Source of the DNA: T1Sed10-7 sp041686695 | Lineage (GTDB): Bacteria > Actinomycetota > Nitriliruptoria > Nitriliruptorales > Nitriliruptoraceae | Length of the DNA: 42,560 bases | NCBI GenBank assembly: GCA_041686695.1 | Contig: JAWLDJ010000013.1 | Span: 1-42,560 of the forward strand | Reading direction: 5' to 3' | Shown: positions 40,905-42,560 of the stretch, piece after piece | How positions within the stretch are numbered: the first letter of the stretch is position 1 | Layout of the letters: the number at the start of each line of letters is the position of its first letter | Notes under the pieces: generated by a model | Database searches by the model: none | Seen by the model: only the letters and a program-made list of their open reading frames with translations | What the model was told of the DNA's origin: nothing | Translations under genes and position numbers: made by a program

Positions 40905-42560
40905 GTGAACGACGTGACCGCTCTCCACGCCGAACTGGACCAACTGGCCCGGAACCTGCGGTGGTTCTACCACCCGCCGACACGCGCCCTGTTCCAGGAC
41001 CTGGCCGAGCGCATCGGGGTCGTGGACGGTCGCGACCCGGTCGCCGTGCTCCACGCCATCGACGCGACCATCCTGGCCACCCTGGCCGCCGATGCGCCGC
41101 TGCGTGCACGGATCGGCGAGCTGGCCCGTGACCTGGCCGGGGAGCTCGCCGGCGCGCCGGCGCTCACCGAGGGCAACCGCGTGGTCGCCTACCTGTCGGC
41201 GGAGTTCGCGCTCTGCGACCCACTGCACACCTACTCGGGCGGCCTCGGCGTGCTCGCAGGGGACCACCTGCGCTCCGCCTCCGACCTCGCGCTCCCGCTG
41301 GTGGCCGTGGGGCTCGCCTACCGGGACGGCTACTTCACCCAGACGGTGGATGCCGCCGGGAACCAGATCGCCGACCCGGCGCCCAACGACCTGGCCCGCT
41401 CGGCGGCGGTCCCGGTCGTCGACCGCCACGGGGCACGCCTGACCGTCACCGTGCCGATGGGTGACGGCGAGGTGACCGTCCAGGCCTGGCGGGTGTCGGT
41501 GGGACGGGTCCCGCTGTTCCTCCTCGACACCGACATCGAGAGCAACGCGCCGCACCACCGCGCCATCACCTGGCACCTGTACGGCGGCGACCGTGACACC
41601 CGGATCCGCCAGGAGCTCGTACTCGGGGTGGGCGGGGTCCGCATGCTCGAGGCGATGGGGATCCACCCGTCGCTCTACCACCTCAACGAGGGGCATGCCG
41701 CCTTCGCCGCTCTGGAGCGCCTCGGCGTCTACCGGCGCGCCGGCCGGGATCTCGCGGCCTCGCTCGAGGCGGTCCGTGCCGAGCTGCACTTCACCACCCA
41801 CACCCCCGTCCCGGCCGGTCACGACACCTTCGAGCATGGGCTCGCCGAGTACCACCTGCGTCCGCTCTGCGACCACCTCGGCGTGCCGTTCGAGCAGCTG
41901 TGGGGGCTGGCCACCGGGCCCGGCTTCCCGGTCTGGAACCAGACGGTGCTCGCCCTGAAGCTGGCCGAGCGCACCAACGGCGTGGCCCGACTGCACGGCG
42001 AGGTGTCACGCTCGATGTTCGCGTCGTTGTGGCCCGACCGCGACGTGGCCAACGTGCCGATCGACCACGTGACCAACGGCGTGCACCCCACCTCGTGGAC
42101 CGGTCCGGAGATCGCGGGCCTGCTCGACGAGCACGTTCCGGGTTGGCGTCAGGGGACCGATCCGTCCGCGTGGAAGGCGCTCCGCGACCTCGATCCGGCC
42201 GTGCTGTGGGACGCCCGTCGGCGTGCCCGCGCCCGCTTGTTCGCCTCGGTCCAGCAGCGCCTGGAGCTGCGGGCCGTGCGCACCGGGGTCTCCGCCGGGG
42301 GCGCCGGGCTGGATCCCGATGCCTTGACGATCGGCTTCGCCCGACGCTTCGCGACCTACAAGCGCGGCACCCTGATGCTGCGTGACCTGGATCGTCTCGG
42401 CGCCATCCTGCGCGACCCCGATCGTCCGGTCCAGATCCTGGTGGCCGGCAAGGCGCACCCGGCGGACCGTGACGGACAGGCGGTGCTGCGACAGTTGGTC
42501 GAGGCGTCCGGCGATCCGCGCCTGGCCGGCAGGCTGGTGTTCCTCGAGGGCTACGACCTC
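40905..42560 (+). CDS. glgP: Alpha-glucan (glycogen/maltodextrin) phosphorylase, N-terminal part
   Basis: The first 552 residues of a phosphorylase that releases glucose-1-phosphate from alpha-1,4-glucans; the C-terminal lobe with the PLP lysine lies past the right edge. It belongs to the short bacterial alpha-glucan family: LRWFYHPPTRALFQDL at the start, YLSAEFALCDPLHTYSGGLG then VLAGDHLRSASDL, HLNEGHAAFAALER, THTPVPAGHDTF, NGVHPTSW, and FARRFATYKR with VAGKAHPAD near the end. GAGGA lies eight bases before the GTG at 40905. A seven-codon frame from ATG 40885 overlaps the start as GTGA. Divergent from glpX-pgm. Confidence 0.95.
   Translation, partial: MNDVTALHAELDQLARNLRWFYHPPTRALFQDLAERIGVVDGRDPVAVLHAIDATILATLAADAPLRARIGELARDLAGELAGAPALTEGNRVVAYLSAEFALCDPLHTYSGGLGVLAGDHLRSASDLALPLVAVGLAYRDGYFTQTVDAAGNQIADPAPNDLARSAAVPVVDRHGARLTVTVPMGDGEVTVQAWRVSVGRVPLFLLDTDIESNAPHHRAITWHLYGGDRDTRIRQELVLGVGGVRMLEAMGIHPSLYHLNEGHAAFAALERLGVYRRAGRDLAASLEAVRAELHFTTHTPVPAGHDTFEHGLAEYHLRPLCDHLGVPFEQLWGLATGPGFPVWNQTVLALKLAERTNGVARLHGEVSRSMFASLWPDRDVANVPIDHVTNGVHPTSWTGPEIAGLLDEHVPGWRQGTDPSAWKALRDLDPAVLWDARRRARARLFASVQQRLELRAVRTGVSAGGAGLDPDALTIGFARRFATYKRGTLMLRDLDRLGAILRDPDRPVQILVAGKAHPADRDGQAVLRQLVEASGDPRLAGRLVFLEGYDL

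Noticed and set aside
40605..41996. Minus-strand extension above glpX
   Set aside because: Antisense to the glucan phosphorylase; the glpX GTG at 40604 has a ribosome site and promoter.

Overview
The window is 42.5 kb of very GC-rich DNA with strong G/C third-position bias, frequent GTG starts, GGAGG-type ribosome sites, and apparently several leaderless starts. This points to a high-GC actinobacterium. A deep lineage such as Nitriliruptoria or Acidimicrobiia is a guess and is not proven by the sequence. I see no tRNA, rRNA, CRISPR array, transposase or prophage gene. This is chromosomal housekeeping and accessory metabolism, cut at both ends: an aldo/keto reductase at the left edge and a glucan phosphorylase at the right.

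Layout. 0-16 kb: an aldo/keto reductase fragment; several short-chain dehydrogenases; a Rieske protein; a membrane-fused alpha/beta hydrolase coupled to a thioesterase; a sucrose phosphorylase; an rRNA/tRNA methyltransferase coupled to a PlsC acyltransferase; a CMP/dCMP-type deaminase; branched-chain aminotransferase (ilvE); a saccharopine-dehydrogenase-like reductase; a patatin; and a DUF4031-MFS pair. 16-20 kb: a translationally coupled three-gene set of an SNF2 helicase, a basic RG-rich protein and a 110-residue protein. 20-31 kb: a glutathionyl-hydroquinone-reductase-like GST, the GTPase EngB, an ArsR-type regulator divergent from an MFS exporter, TypA/BipA, a thioredoxin-DsbD-like fusion, CBS and UspA stress proteins, a hydrolase and an ADP-ribosylglycohydrolase. 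32-37.8 kb: a small acidic lipoprotein, then a copper-handling operon (SCO1, PCuAC, CopD/FixH-like membrane protein, cupredoxin), followed by a membrane-anchored protein with a degenerate sigma-70 region 2 that is coupled to an aromatic-amino-acid-type PLP decarboxylase. 37.9-42.5 kb: a glpX-pgm operon divergent from an alpha-glucan phosphorylase.

How it fits together. Sucrose phosphorylase, phosphoglucomutase, glucan phosphorylase and class II FBPase all meet at glucose-1-phosphate/hexose-phosphate metabolism. The SCO1/PCuAC/cupredoxin cluster is a copper delivery set of the kind used to build the CuA site of cytochrome oxidase. A hexamer TAGCGT (fits TAnnnT) recurs in intergenic regions in the position of a -10 element, on both strands and often as divergent pairs. 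The clearest full promoter is TTGCCA-17-TAGCGT upstream of glpX.

Most unusual points: the sigma-region-2/pentapeptide-repeat/membrane protein at 35.5 kb; a helicase whose coding region extends 71 codons above the first standard start, up to an ATC codon with an ideal ribosome site; a Met/Asp-rich repeat insertion between the copper ligands of the PCuAC protein; a perfect 12-bp palindrome in the SCO1 promoter; and a duplicated dyad before engB.
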